DNA of 64,000 nt from Cladopsammia gracilis (Eukaryota > Cnidaria > Anthozoa > Scleractinia > Dendrophylliidae): assembly GCA_022457155.1 (NCBI GenBank), contig JAJGOT010000287.1, forward strand, positions 1,035,605 through 1,099,604. Reading direction: 5' to 3'. Under the pieces are notes generated by a model that ran no database searches, was not told the DNA's origin, and saw only the letters and a program-made list of their open reading frames with translations. Position 1 is the first letter of the stretch. Each line of letters starts with the position of its first letter. Positions 9,722 through 40,009 of this stretch are shown here, piece by piece. The translations under genes and the position numbers were made by a program.

Positions 9722-12700
9722 CTGAAAATCACACGGAAAGGAGAGAAGTTCAGAATAGTCATGATTTTTGTACGAAAGAGAGAAGATCAATTTCATAATA
9801 ACTATAAAAGTTGAAGACTCAAGGGACTCAAGTTAAAAGACTTAAGTTAAAAGACTCAAGGGAAGTGAAAACCGAAATAAAAAACAAAGAGGATAGGCAA
9901 TTCAAAATTCGACGTCCATTTGTTAAAGAAACGGACTGCATAGTGCTGTTTCTAAGCCATTCATTATAATCCTTAGTGCTACTTGAATAAATAATTCATT
10001 TCCAGAAAGTGGATCGGATAGAATCGAAAGGGTGTTCCACTTTAAGAGTCTGTTTCAGTTACCTGTTATTTTTCCATTCTCAAAAACGAAGGACCCGACA
10101 TCATCATTCCCAGTGGCGGTGAAGTGGTCGTTATCTTCAAAAGTCATATCGATATCCATGTTCCACTTGCTGTTTGGAGCTATTCCTTCAAAAGCCCTGC
10201 TATCGATAAAGTATCCTTGCCATTTACCTGAAATCAATCAATAATTATTAGTCATCTTGCCAGTCAGCGACTCATTTATATAATCAGTCAGTCAGTCAGT
10301 CAGTCAGTCAGCCTGCCTGCCTGCCAGCCTGCCTGCCTGCCAGCTAGCCAGTCAGTCACTCTGTCAGGGCTAGCCTGTCAGTCAGTCAGTCAGTCAGTCA
10401 GTCATTCAGTCATTCAGCCAGTCAGTCAGTCAGTCAGTCATTCAGTCACTCAGTCAGTCACTCAGTCACTCAGTCACTCAGTCACTCAGTCAGTCAGTCA
10501 GTCAGTCAGATGGTCAGTCAGGTCAGGTCAGTCAGCCAGCCAGCCAAATAATCAGTCAGTCAGTCATTCAGTCAGTCACTCAGCCAGACAGCTAGTCGGT
10601 TAGTTAGTAAGTCAGTTAGTCAGTCAGACAGACAGCTAGCGGATCAGTCATTTACTCAGCCAGCAAGCTAGTCAGTCAGTCAGTCAGTTGGTCAGCTAGC
10701 CACCGGTAATAGCATAAAAAGCGAACTCCATTCCTCATTTGCCAAACAGATGCTCACTTTGCTACTTTTTAAGTTTAAGTGTATTAATCATTAATTGTAT
10801 CAATAACAAAATTCTAGATTGTGATTAGTTATTCGCGGTCAGTTGGGTGTTCGATTACACAGGTGTCAAATTGCACCTTTTTGTAAGTGGACAGTTGTAC
10901 CTACGTTGCGTAGCCTGCATGACAGGCGCTTTATGAGCCAAGCGGGGCGAGCGAAGCATTTCGCGCGAAGCGCGACACAAGCGCGAAGCGCGAGACGAGG
11001 GGAGGAAAAAAAATAAAGCGCCTGTAGACAGTCCATTGTTCTGGCTCTTCCGCCCACCAACTCCCACCAATATTAACTGACCACAGTGATTTCGAAATAA
11101 CCAATCAAAACACGATCTATATCGCAAGTTATGCTAACCGCAGACTTGCGCTCGCATTAAATCACGAACTCACAAATGAGTTGATCCTATAAAGCAGCGA
11201 ATAACTCCTACTTTAGTGGCAACTCTGGATCTCCCCTCGTCTCGCGCTTCGCGCTCGTGTCGCGCTTCGTGCGAAATGCTTCGCTCGCCCCGCTTGGCTT
11301 ATAAAGCGCCTGTCATGCAGGCTAACGTTGCGCGCGCCTCAATCAGGTACACTGACATGGGTTCTTTAAGGTGGTCAGACACGAGGGGTCATGTAGCAGC
11401 GACATGTCGCAGCGACATGTAGCAGCGACAAAAATTGGTGTAGTAAACACTGAAGGACATGTAGCAGGGACGTGCGGCGGGGACATGTGGCAGGGATAAA
11501 ATCATAGCGCTTGCACACACATGAAAATGTTGCGGGGACATGTCTCAGGGACATGTTGCAGCAACACGTCCCCTCGTGTGAACTGATACTTTCACAATTA
11601 TGCAACACCAATTTTGGTGACATTTTGTCCCCGCGACGTGCCCCATGAAGTTCAACAAGTTGAACTCCGTGCGACATGTCGCGGGGACAAAATGTCCCCA
11701 AAATTGGTGTTGCACAATTGTGAAAGTATCAGTTCACACGAGGGGACGTGTTGCTGCAACATGTCCCTGAGACATGTCCCCGCAACATTTTCATGTGTGT
11801 GCAAGCGCTATGATTTTATCCCTGCTACATGTCCCCGCTGCACGTCCCTGCTACATGTCCTTCAGTGTTTATTACACCAATTTTTGTCGCTGCTACATGT
11901 CGCTGCGACATGTCCCTGCTACATGACCCCTCGTGTCTGACCACCTTTATTGCTGTTAGCCTTGAAACATATCCGAAGCTATACATTAATTTTTGTCCGC
12001 CATGTTGACATAACACCACTCATTAACGATTAGTCGGTGAGACAATAAAACATCAATTTGAAACGCTTTATCCCAGAGTCTCTCGTTGCCCGTTCTGCTG
12101 GACAATGGTAACGCGGATTCTGAGAACAAGATTGATTCATTAATACTGATTTTAAAATGGTAGAAAATATTCAACCCGTTCTCCTCTCTGAATTTACCAT
12201 TATCGTTAATTCTCAAATTGCTCTGAATTTACGATTATAGTTAATTTAGAACACTGACAGTCTGAAAGGAATTCTAGGAAGTCAGCATTTTTGTTGAAAA
12301 AGAACAATCCTTAGTGTCCGGACAGGACTCGAACCTACGACCCTTCGCTGACTTATCCTCTCTTCTAACTACTAGACCACCACGCTGCTGGTTGAGCAAA
12401 CCTCAATTTTTTTAACATAATAAAATTCATGCGCTTATTCTACACCTTGTAGCAAGCCTATAAAATCACTCGCTTGAAAATAATTTTAGAAAGTAAATGG
12501 AAAAGCTTGATCACCAAACCTCAACAAAAAGCTAGCCATTTGAAATCAGCGCTTAGGCCTAATCACTGTAGATCAATGATATTCTATGCAAGACTCAAAT
12601 AAATATCTTGCAGATATAATTTCCCATCGCCTTGTTGTTCGGTGGTCTAGAGGTAAGAAGACGTTCCTAGTAGCGGTAGTTCCGGGTTCGAATCCAGTCC

Positions 12701-13277
12701 AAATAACATGGCTTTTTTTTATTTCTTCTTTTCTGAAATGTCCTGGGAAACAATGTTCTAAATTAACTATAATGGTAAATTCAGAGCAATTTAAGAATTA
12801 ACGATTATGGTAAATTCAGAGAGGAGATCATGTTGAAATATTAGTGACATCTTTTTGTTATTGATGCCATTAAGTTTTTAATTGATAAAAGCTGAAGGTA
12901 TTTTACAGCATACAATAACATATTGGTTTGAATCGTCACTAATTTCTTTATCTTCGAATAATTTTCAACATACTGATAACAATATTATTGGAAGTACACT
13001 GGAGTCTTTCAAATGACGTCATATGCATGACTACTTTAAGCTCCGCGTCCATTTAATGTCCGTATTGGAGAGGTTCAACTGTACCAATATTCATCACTGG
13101 AACAAATATATGGCGACGGATTGATTATAGTCGTTTTGCGATCAGATCTTTATGTTAACTCTTATTTACGTTTTTGCTTGTGTTTTGTAGTCACGCCATG
13201 CGGTATTTTATAAGAGAATGTACTTGCAAAGTTAACTGGCAATGCTACGTACCGCTGATAAAGGACTGAATTGTCAT
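9567..13277 (-). CDS. Small three-exon gene, predicted beta-barrel protein of unknown function
   Basis: Assembled from three minus-strand exons: 13277-13253 (25 nt), 10227-10063 (165 nt) and 9721-9567 (155 nt). The total is 345 nt, exactly 115 codons including the TAG. All junctions are GT-AG and in phase 1, splitting a glycine codon each time. Exon 1 gives MTIQSFISG and reads straight into KWQGYFIDSRAFEG. Exon 2 ends ...FVFENGKITG and exon 3 begins SKVLFTKAYPTHNVVYEG. The protein is rich in alternating aromatic/Gly strands (GKW, GYF, DVGSF, GNWW), as in compact lipocalin- or calycin-like barrels, but I do not recognise a named family. No signal peptide or membrane segment is seen. Exon 1 is very short and is the least certain part. 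The 3.0 kb intron 1 is filled with repeats. Confidence 0.68.
10063..10227 (-). CDS. Exon 2 of small beta-barrel gene
   Basis: The acceptor GATTTCAG precedes 10227 and the donor GTAACTG follows 10063, both in phase 1. It encodes 55 codons from KWQGYFIDSR to FENGKITG. Confidence 0.75.
10284..10697. repeat. Tetranucleotide (GTCA)n array, imperfect
   Basis: About 410 bases of GTCA/CAGT repeats, interspersed with GCCT, GCCA and GTTA variants. It lies inside intron 1 of the small minus-strand gene, just upstream of exon 2. It is a simple-sequence array and not a CRISPR, because no spacers of uniform length exist. Confidence 0.9.
10911..11324. repeat. Foldback MITE with TA duplication and about 100-bp arms
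   Basis: TA then GCCTGCATGACAGGCGCTTTA; the right end is the mirror (TAAAGCGCCTGTCATGCAGGC) then TA. The arms continue for about 100 bases through a GCGCGAAGCGCGA-rich segment and differ at only a few positions. It is non-coding and lies within intron 1 of the small gene. Confidence 0.85.
11370..11945. repeat. Near-perfect palindromic foldback element, 576 bp
   Basis: GGTGGTCAGACACGAGGGGT at the left is mirrored at the right. Arms of about 285 bases are nearly identical, with almost no loop. The flanks are TTAA at the left (11366-11369) and TTTA at the right (11946-11949). The arms repeat words such as ACATGTCGC and GGGGACATGT. Because of the symmetry both strands carry almost the same 108-codon open frame (11375-11701 and 11614-11940), which is a by-product of the palindrome and not evidence of coding. 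Confidence 0.9.
12150..12392 (-). repeat. tRNA-derived SINE, copy 1
   Basis: On the minus strand an A box (GTGGTCTAGTAGTTAG) and a B box (GGTTCGAGTCC) form a tRNA-like head at about 12390-12314. A body and tail follow, carrying AAATTAACTATAATCG and two AATTCAGAG words. The same head-tail arrangement occurs on the plus strand at 12630-12850, which defines a SINE family. Confidence 0.7.
12630..12850 (+). repeat. tRNA-derived SINE, copy 2 (inverted to copy 1)
   Basis: The head carries GTGGTCTAGAGGTAAG and GGTTCGAATCC. The tail carries AAATTAACTATAATGG and two GGTAAATTCAGAG words, matching copy 1 in reverse. The two copies face away from each other, so their tails look like 90-base terminal inverted repeats. 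A single foldback transposon is the alternative reading. Confidence 0.7.
13253..13277 (-). CDS. Candidate exon 1 of small beta-barrel gene
   Basis: ATG at 13277-13275 (context AAAGATGAC) opens MTIQSFIS plus one base of a Gly codon, followed by a strong GTACGT donor. The phase fits exon 2 exactly. RNA data would be needed to prove it. Confidence 0.55.
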
Positions 13278-13542
13278 CTTTGAAAGCTCCTTTGCGCTCA
13301 ACTGATGAGAAAAACAAATGAAATGTTGACCGTAAACATAAGTATCATTCGAACACTCGAAATGACTTACCTTTGCAAATATTATTTCGAAAGCAACAGA
13401 CCAAGCCGTTTTGAATATTCATTAGAGGTTTTTCCTTATGCAAATTCGTGACTACACTTGAATATTAAATGTTATATGAAACGTCAGAAATATTACCCGG
13501 TGGGGAGGGGGGAGGGGGGGGGAGGGGGGTTTGGCGGAGACC

Positions 13543-14038
13543 CTGGTTGTTTACGATTTACCCCAAAATTCCGGAAATTTCGGTCAGAATGTAAATGGTA
13601 AGACAATTTTGGCTCGACCGACCGGAAAATTTCCGAAATAAACGGAACGTCTTGAAAGGTAGTCCAAATTTCCGAACGGAAATGTGTGTACCATTTGCTT
13701 TTATCTACCAGTTCCAGACCCTGCGCCAGTTTTGATGCGTAAGCGTGGTTACTCAGCTCGTTTCTGGTGTCAAATGGTAAATGGTACACGCCAATCTCAA
13801 ACGGAATGGCGCGATCCATTCAACCAAAATTTCCGGAAATTTCGGTCCAAACCTCAATGGATCGGTTTGGTCCAACCGGAAAAGTTTCGAAAAAACTGGT
13901 CCACCTTTTGAGGTGGACCTCTTTTCCCGGTCCTTGGCCCGGAAATTTTGGTTGAATGGATCGCGCCCCAGTTCTGCTTACCATTTACACAAACCGTGGA
14001 CCAACCGGTTTTCCCGTGTAAATGGTAAACAACCCCTG
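13543..14038. repeat. Complex foldback repeat, TGTTTAC-ended
   Basis: GGTTGTTTACGATTTAC at the left faces GTAAATGGTAAACAACC at the right. The interior repeats CCGGAAATTT, GGTCCAACCGG and ACCATTT in both orientations. No coding frame is credible. It is adjacent to a G-rich run at 13499-13530 and upstream of the small minus-strand gene. Confidence 0.6.
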
Positions 14039-15263
14039 CAACTCAAATGAAATATCTTTGATTTATTTTCGTACCTTATTTAGGAAAAAATCCCTTGTTT
14101 TGTGGCCCTGTTTAACAGTTATGGATAACTTTGCAGTTGGATGAAGTCGTGAGCTTTGAATCTGGACGACGCTACCTAAACAGCCCGGCCAGATTATCCA
14201 GTCATGTCGTCATTACGGACAGATTGGGACGGTAAAAATATGGTCGTATTAACTGATTCCGCTTGTAATTTACTTTCGTCGATCTTTTCTCTGCTTTTGT
14301 TTATTTGTATCTCGTTTGTCGAACGTTTGCGTGCAGTAGTCCAGCTCCTGTGGCTGTATTAATAGTTTTAGGTATTCGTTGCTTGATGGGAAGGGAGCAA
14401 AACGCAGCAACTTCAAGCTCACCGCGCTTGACAAATAAGACTGGGGACAAAATAGGATAAGGAGCAAAGCCAGTCAGTGTCAAGGCCAAGTTGTTCACAG
14501 CATAACGTTGAATAAGCCGCAGGACTTTGGTTGAACAGCGAATGTAAGCCATAACTGTTAATCATGGATTATAATTAATTTGAACAACTGGACCTTGCCT
14601 TACGCGACATTTCCCAAGCTTGGATGTATTTGCTTCGAGTTCTAATTTAGCAATTTGTCACCCGCTTCTTAACCCTTTGGCAACTAACATTGGCTTGCAT
14701 TTGATGAGTCAAAACTGTTTGTAAACTAAAGAACAGGCGCAAAGCCGACGTGATCAAATCAAACTACAACAATACAAAATAAAAACCCTATCAGTGTGCT
14801 GATCACTACCTTAACTGTTTACAATAAGGAAAGCAACCATTTGTATTCATTTAAATACAGTCCAATGGTTTGTCAATAAAAGATGATAATTTCTGATTTG
14901 GACCCTTAAACCCTGATATCATAGGTCCGTCTTTACTAAAGTGAAGTTGGTTTATGTATTTTTATTAAGGGTGTAGAATTTTGGAATACTACTGAGGCGG
15001 ATTTGCTGTCTGACCAAGCTATTTTCTAGTCGTTTGATCAGTGTGGTTATGGTGGTAGAGTTCGTTGATAACTGAGAAGTGTAATCTTGCGGTTTGTCTC
15101 CGCTATGAGGCTTTGGCTTATGTTGACTGTGCGAGCAGTATGTACTGGTCTTTGTTGTTTAGTTGAAATTGACCTTTTAGTTTGTTTATCTTATCTTATT
15201 TCCTTTAAACCGCAGTTGCCGTGTCTTTGTCTGCTTTTATGAGATTTATTTAATTGTCTTGTT
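14039..15263. other. Intergenic, nothing recognised
   Basis: No supported gene or repeat. The overlapping minus-strand frames at 14270-14552 have no domain. Confidence 0.35.
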
Positions 15264-16077
15264 TTAAGGTGGTCTTATACACAAAAATACGATGTCTAGC
15301 TTGCAACGTTGGTTTTTTGGAAAATGGCAAAATTGTAATCTTAAAACACTTGAGAATACCATTTTGAAAGAATTTCACTAAATTTGCAGCACTAAACAGT
15401 TAAACTATAAGATTAGTGAATAGTGGTATATAATTTCCCCATAGCAACGGCCCTAGCAACTATCGTTTACATTAGTTTAATACTCATAAAACGTGCTAAA
15501 TGAATGCAATCAACCTCCCCCCCCCCGACTATAATTGATCTAGAATCCATTGTCTTAACTTTAAGACCGTTTTTCTCAAATATCACAGATTCACGGATCG
15601 AGAAACTTGTAAGCAAGGTATCTCTCTTGCATTTTAGTCAAATTTTCTGAAATTTTCAGGAGCATGAAAGAATATAATTCTCTAGGAGGTAAACCTGAAA
15701 AACCTCCATTTTCTGAAACAATACTGGAGTAATTAAACCTTTGTACTATTGTTATTTTGTATTTTTCACATAAATGCCTTCCCCACCCCCGAAAAAATGG
15801 AAACGCATTGTTTTCCGAGGTTTAGATCCTAGATGGATCATTTATGCACAAAGTAAAGTTGACTCCATTGGCATCCGACCATTTGGTGGAAAGTTATTGT
15901 GCTTATAACAGGCAGCCTTATTTCAACTTAAGGGGCTGGTTAATAATTAACCAATGGGAAATTCGACCGAAAGTGGCAGATTTTGAACTCAGAGTACAAA
16001 ACTATATATCAGGATGGTGGAATTTTCCCATAAAAGTTTCTTGGAAAAAATTTTTTTTTTGTATAAGACCACCTTAA
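15264..16077. repeat. piggyBac-like MITE with TTAA duplication
   Basis: TTAA then GGTGGTCTTATACA at the left, and TGTATAAGACCACC then TTAA (16074-16077) at the right. Length is 814 bp. Exact TTAA on both sides is the piggyBac hallmark (established knowledge). There is no transposase frame, so it is non-autonomous. Confidence 0.8.
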
Positions 16078-16116
16078 GGCCTTTAGTGCCTTGCGTTTCA
16101 GGTTGGCAGCAAGTAC

Positions 16117-16850
16117 GGCCGGTTATGGACAGCCGGCTGTGGACGGCTGTGGACAGCTAATTACGGCTATGGACGGCTAATTACGGCTATGGACGGTTAT
16201 GTACAGCTAAGTACGGCTATGGACAGCTATGGACGGTTATGGACGGCTATTGGGACAGCTATAGACGGCTATGGACGGCTATCGGAACAGCTATGGACAA
16301 CTACTGAAGTACGGCTATGGAAGGCTAGGTACAGCTATGTACAACTCAGTGTACGGCTATGGACCGCTATGTGCAGCTAGGTACGGCTATGTACAGCTAA
16401 GTATGGCAATGCACAGCTATGTACAGCTATGAATGGCTATGTACAGCTAAGCACGGCTATGGACAGCTATGTACGGCTGTGTACAGCTAACCACGGCTAT
16501 GTACAGCTAAGTACGACTATGCCGGGACAGCTAAGGACGCTGTGTACAGCTAAGTAGGGCTATGTACGGCTATGGATGGCTGTGTACAGCTAACTACGGC
16601 TATGTACAGCTAAGTACGACTATGCCGGGACGGCTATGGACGGCTGTGTACAGCTAAGTACGGCTATGAATGGATATGGAAGGCTGTGTACAGCTCCGGA
16701 ATACAGCTAGTACTTACGGTTATGATCAGCTATGTACAGCTAGTACGGCTATGGACAGTCATGTACAGCTAAAAAACTCCGTACGGCTATGGACAGCTAT
16801 GGGTAGCGAAGTACGGACGGCTACGGTCGGGGAATATACGGTTGTGTATG
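16117..16850. repeat. Minisatellite of a roughly 20-bp unit
   Basis: About 730 bases of diverged repeats around TACGGCTATGGACAGCTAAG, in which GGCTATG and CAGCTA alternate. Open frames in it (for example 16189-16380) are repeat artefacts. It ends about 310 bases before the start codon of the PLP-enzyme gene, so it lies in or next to that promoter. Confidence 0.9.
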
Positions 16851-16886
16851 CGCAGGGACGACCATGAACCGTTTAATGTAATACCC

Positions 16887-17011
16887 ATTCTCGTCCCCAG
16901 AGCGGTGCACCCACCACCGCTTGGCCCTCTTAACCGCCAGAGCCTGAGTACGAGGACCTGTTACTCAGGCTCCAGCGGTTAAGAGGGCCAAGCGGCTCTG
17001 GGGACAAGAAT
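16887..17011. repeat. Short foldback element, ATTCTCGTCCCC family, copy 1
   Basis: ATTCTCGTCCCCAGAGC at the left, CTCTGGGGACAAGAAT at the right, with a second pairing of GCTTGGCCCTCTTAACCGC and GAGCCTGAGTA inside. Two relatives with the same ends are at 39766-39857 and about 60808-60902. It lies about 150 bases upstream of the ATG at 17164. Confidence 0.75.
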
Positions 17012-17163
17012 GTGTTGTACCTTATCAGGACATTTCGTGGAGGCTTACATGAGATACTGACCCAGACATTGTTTCGTCCCAAATCGGGTGCAAGCGGTCC
17101 AAGCGGGGGAGCAAGCAAGACAAGCACAATTGAATACGCTTAAAATTGCTGAAACCGTACACC

Positions 17164-36064
<18,901 letters not shown>

Positions 36065-36300
36065 AATACTCTGCCGTGAATGAAGTCCATTGTCGTGCAA
36101 ATCGAAAAACGCAACAAGACAACAAGGAAATAAATAAATAAATAGATAGATAGATAAAATACTGAAATAAAACAGATCAATGGTTATTTATCCTTGTGCT
36201 GGTTGTTATCTCATTGAGGGTCTGACACTTTGGGATGTAGTTAGCATCGACGCGCTTTGTCAAAATTCGAAAGTCGAACAAAGCCTGAAAAAAAAAATGT

Positions 36301-36362
36301 CAAGGATTTGTACGGGATTTGAACTCGGAACTCTGTGCTCTCCCCACTGACCGCTCCCCCTT
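36301..36362 (-). repeat. tRNA-like SINE remnant
   Basis: On the minus strand GGTCAGTGGGGAGAGCAC and GAGTTCAAATCCC resemble A and B boxes. It lies about 240 bases past the PLP-enzyme stop codon. The match is weak. Confidence 0.4.
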
Positions 36363-36418
36363 CTCTTGTCAAAACAACACACCATTTGCTCATCAGCACA
36401 CAAGTACGCACTGGGTGC

Positions 36419-36650
36419 TAGACTGCTAGCAGTTCCTCACTGGATAGTCGAGCAGGCGAGCATCAAGCGATCGGCGATCGACAGAAAGTAATACGAGCCG
36501 AGGGGGCCCGGGGACAGGCGGAAATTCCTCCTGCCTCTCACTCTCCTCCAGTTTTCCCTCGGCTCGTTCGCTCGCTCCAGTCTCACAGGGCTTGTTTTCG
36601 TGATCAGCTCGCCAGCTCGACTGACTGAAGGACAGCTAGCAGTCTATACT
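36419..36650. repeat. Foldback MITE, TAGACTGCTAGC family, copy 2
   Basis: CTAGACTGCTAGCAGTTCC at the left faces GGACAGCTAGCAGTCTA at the right, with GAGCCGAGGG / CCCTCGGCTCG mirrored inside. Related to 33026-33362 and to the termini near 59085-59270. Confidence 0.7.
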
Positions 36651-37705
36651 GGGGGATGCTGGGTGTCCGAATTTTCTGAAATTAGAGCTTGGGTCCACTG
36701 TTACAGTCAACCCCCCGCTGCAACACAATCTTTATCAATTCCATTAGATAGTCGTATTCGCAGGCCAGTTTTGTATGTGTTATCATTATAAAGCGACTTC
36801 CACTCTGCGGACACATCGCTATAACCAATATCCCGTTATTACGTAAAGGAATAGGGAATTACAGTAGAAGTGGAAACGATATAATGAAAATAACTCCCAC
36901 TAGTACGGAGTCCCAATTATGGTTCAATTGTGCACTTGTGATCAACTATGCTTTTTGCAAGTAACTTAAAGCATTAAATATCCGTCTTAATTCATGCATG
37001 ATCAGTTTTCAATGACTAACATTTTGAAGAAATGCGCATGCGTTCATTGCTAAATCGTGTTTGATTAATTAATAACTTTGTAATAAAATTTCCATCGAGC
37101 TGTAGGGGAATGGTACCGAAAGGACTTTGCGAACACTTGCGCAGTAGAGATCATTGCTTAATTTTGTTTTGAGATGAACGAGCACGTTGAAAAAAGCTTT
37201 ATCAAAATTTGATGCGCAGCTTGGTTTAGCTGTTTTTGAACGGAATCTTAGCAGCAGTTCTCAAATGTGAATTTAAACTAGAGTGGATGATCAATATCTT
37301 CCAAAGGTTAATTTTAAATGCGATTTACAAAAATTCGAACGTTCAAGCAAGCTTTCACGAGAATCTGAGTATTGAAGCACTTGCGAAAATTATGCGAGCA
37401 AACGTGGCACTATTCGAACATTTGCCAGTAATTCTAGCGGCATCCAAATCTTGCGAACACTTGAAAATTCAAGAGACCATTTGACACCACTAGCTGCAGT
37501 TCAGAAATTTAAAATTGCTATGGCTACGGAACTGTTTTACATTTAATTTAAGGGAATAAAATAACATTTCGGAATCTGAACAAATTTAAGACCCGTAAAT
37601 TCATCCCACAATGATGGCGTTATCGGTTGCCTCAAATTGTTCGTTGTAACGTGATTAAATCAGCTTTGCGCAGTGGCATTACCGTAGCCAGTGAGGTTTA
37701 TCCGA
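36590..37705 (+). repeat. Plus-strand copy of the large dispersed repeat
   Basis: Matches the reverse complement of 31740-32720. The end at 37600-37705 carries half of mosaic segment A. Frames at 36600-36791 and 37236-37484 are repeat-derived and are not called. Confidence 0.75.
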
Positions 37706-37964
37706 GGCGCACTAGAACAAAACCTCTAAAATCTTACATTTCCATAATTTATGAATTGAGTTGGACACGGCGTTTGAAACCAACCGTGCTACTGCCGTGT
37801 AGCATAACAAATCTTGTCGAATTTCATTGCCGTGTCGAACTAAATACAAGTTGCTGCGCCGCCGAATGGTTTCAAACGCCGCGCTACACTGCTAAAGTCG
37901 AATTTAATTCCTGAATTTAGTTCGTCACGCGGCTAAAACACGACGTCTAAACTCTAAACTGGGC

Positions 37965-38585
37965 CTCAGCCAGTTTTGTAAGCAGTTTGCCTTTCAGAGA
38001 ATATAATTTCTCTTACAAAGATTTTCTAAGATCGTTACTTTCAGTTCAGGAATTGCTACCAAGTTCTCATAGTTAATGTTACTTTCGGGTAACCTTACTT
38101 TCTCGGGGGAGGCGTTATTGTTAAAATTCTATTTTATGTCGCAAAGTTTTGGATCGCTGTTCAAAAAATTTGCGAGCAATTCCAGCAGAATCCAAATCTT
38201 TCGAGCATTTCATAATTTCAAGGGACCATTTGACACTCCTAGCTGTAGTTGAGAAATTTGAAATTGCTATAACTGGAAATGTTTTTCAATTAATTTATGA
38301 AAAATAAACATATCGGGATTTGATTAATATTAAAGACACCTAAATGCATCCCACAATGATAGCGTTATTGCTTGCCTCAAACTGTTCTTTGCAACCTGTT
38401 CGAATCAGCTTTGCGCAGTGGCATTACCGTAGCCAGTGAGGTTCATCCGAGGCGCGGTTATTGCTGATTGAAAACTTTTCCCAATACCCCGCAAGACGAC
38501 TTGAAATACAGTCGGCTTTGCAATTTTTGATGGTCCATAGGTGGACCTACAACAACTAAAGAAGACATCGAAGAACCTTAGGCCC
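37965..38585 (+). repeat. Mosaic repeat family, full B-C-A unit, copy 1
   Basis: Segment order: B (CAGCCAGTTTTGTAAG... TTACTTTCAGTTCAGG), C (TTCCAGCAGAATCCAAATCT... TGTAGTTGAGAAATTTGAA) and A (CATCCCACAATGAT... AAAGAAGACATCG). The same order is seen at 40010-40640 and 61198-61805. Confidence 0.75.
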
Positions 38586-38699
38586 GGTTCAAACGTCGCG
38601 TTTTTGCCGTGTCGAATTTAATTAAGTTCGGCAGAAGTTCGACGTCTGAATCGGCTGTCGTACTTGAGTCGCAACTTCGGTTGCTGTTGTCGCATTACC

Positions 38700-38887
38700 C
38701 TTTTCATAGAAATGCAATGTTTTCGCTTTTTGGCGATGATTTGACGCCAGTACCACGATTTTCAGATCTAGTGTGCTCAAAAGTGAGATATTGCCAAAAC
38801 TTGCCAATATTTTATTGTTAATTGTAAAGCGCTTTAGAATATTTTTATAATTTTAGCGCTTTAGAAATGTTAATTATTATTATTACC
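38700..38887 (+). repeat. Short LINE/SINE-tail-like insertion
   Basis: Absent from the related copy near 31485. It ends GTAAAGCGCTTTAGAA... followed by (ATT)n, which resembles a LINE 3' tail. The flanks share ATTACCC. Confidence 0.55.
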
Positions 38888-39765
38888 CGGCAGAAATGCG
38901 GCACGGATTCAAACGTCGAATTTGCCGCCGTGCAAAATGAAATGCATACATTATCATAATGTATGAAAATTGATTTTCGGCAAGAAGGATCGAATGCTTT
39001 TCGCATGCGAACAACGAAGCTACTCAGCATTTAATATGGCGTCTTCACTCTTGGAGGATAAAAAATGCGCGCGAAAGTGTTCATAAAGATTCCGATGAAG
39101 AAAGCTCAATCACTGAGGAAGAAATACGCCAACAAGAACGGAAAACACTACCATGGCAGATAGCAGCTTTAAAAACGAAGACGGTGGATTAAGAAGAGGT
39201 GGAATGTGATGTAAAGTCAAAAGTGCCAAAATCGAGGAAGAGTAAAGGTTTAAAGAAATCCAGTGGAAAGGCAATGTGGCAAGATAAACACGTCGGTGAT
39301 ATGGTTGATGTTATTTCCCTTTTCTTGAGAAATAACGAGAAGCACAAACAATAATAAAACCTTTGACAATAAAATGCGCTTTTGATGTAAATGTTGCAAC
39401 AATGTTTGCTGCATTAGTAATCTTCTCCTTCTTGTTACTTCAAAATATCTTTTCAAAACGAAAAATCTTCGTTTCGAATCTGGTACGTCCGCCATATATT
39501 GCTTTCCACGTTTTCCGCTGACTTAAGTACAGTGGACTCAACATTACTTACGTAAACACAACAAATTTAAATTCGACGTTAAAATCAACAGCCGAAGTAT
39601 TGGTGGACTTAATTGAATTAAATTCGAAACGGCAGAAGTGCGACGTTTGAACTAGGCCTACCGAACTTTAGGTTCGACAGTAGCACGGCAAGAGCACGAC
39701 TCCGATTCAGACGTCGTGCCTGAGTTTGCTCCAGCCGCCATTTTTGTTTCATTCTTGCCCCCATT

Positions 39766-39857
39766 CTCGTCCCCAGAGCTCCAAGATTCTTTTTAAATTG
39801 CGTCACCAACCGTTTCAACCGCTGACCAAACGAAAGGAGGGCTCTGGGGACGATATT
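39766..39857. repeat. Short foldback element, ATTCTCGTCCCC family, copy 2
   Basis: ATTCTCGTCCCCAGAGCTCC at the left and GAGGGCTCTGGGGACGAT at the right, with GGTTTCAACCGC near the middle. Same family as 16887-17011. Confidence 0.65.
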
Positions 39858-40009
39858 GCCGTGCAGCACGGCAGATCTTGTCAAAGACCCTTTTCGAAGT
39901 AAATTCAAATTGTCGCGCCGAATGTTTCAAACGTCGTGCTACTGCTAAAGTAGAATTTAATGACAAATTTAGTTCGGCAAGGCTGAAGCACAACGTCTAA
40001 CCTCTAAAC

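Noticed and set aside
10284..10697. CRISPR-like repeated array
   Set aside because: Repeat units are 4 bases with no regular spacers; it is a eukaryotic simple repeat.
11375..11940. Two 108-codon frames of nearly equal sequence on opposite strands
   Set aside because: The identity follows from the palindrome; no start context, domain or codon bias supports coding.
16189..16867. Open frames with repeating Tyr-Gly-Leu/Trp
   Set aside because: They come from the minisatellite unit in one frame and shift frame freely.
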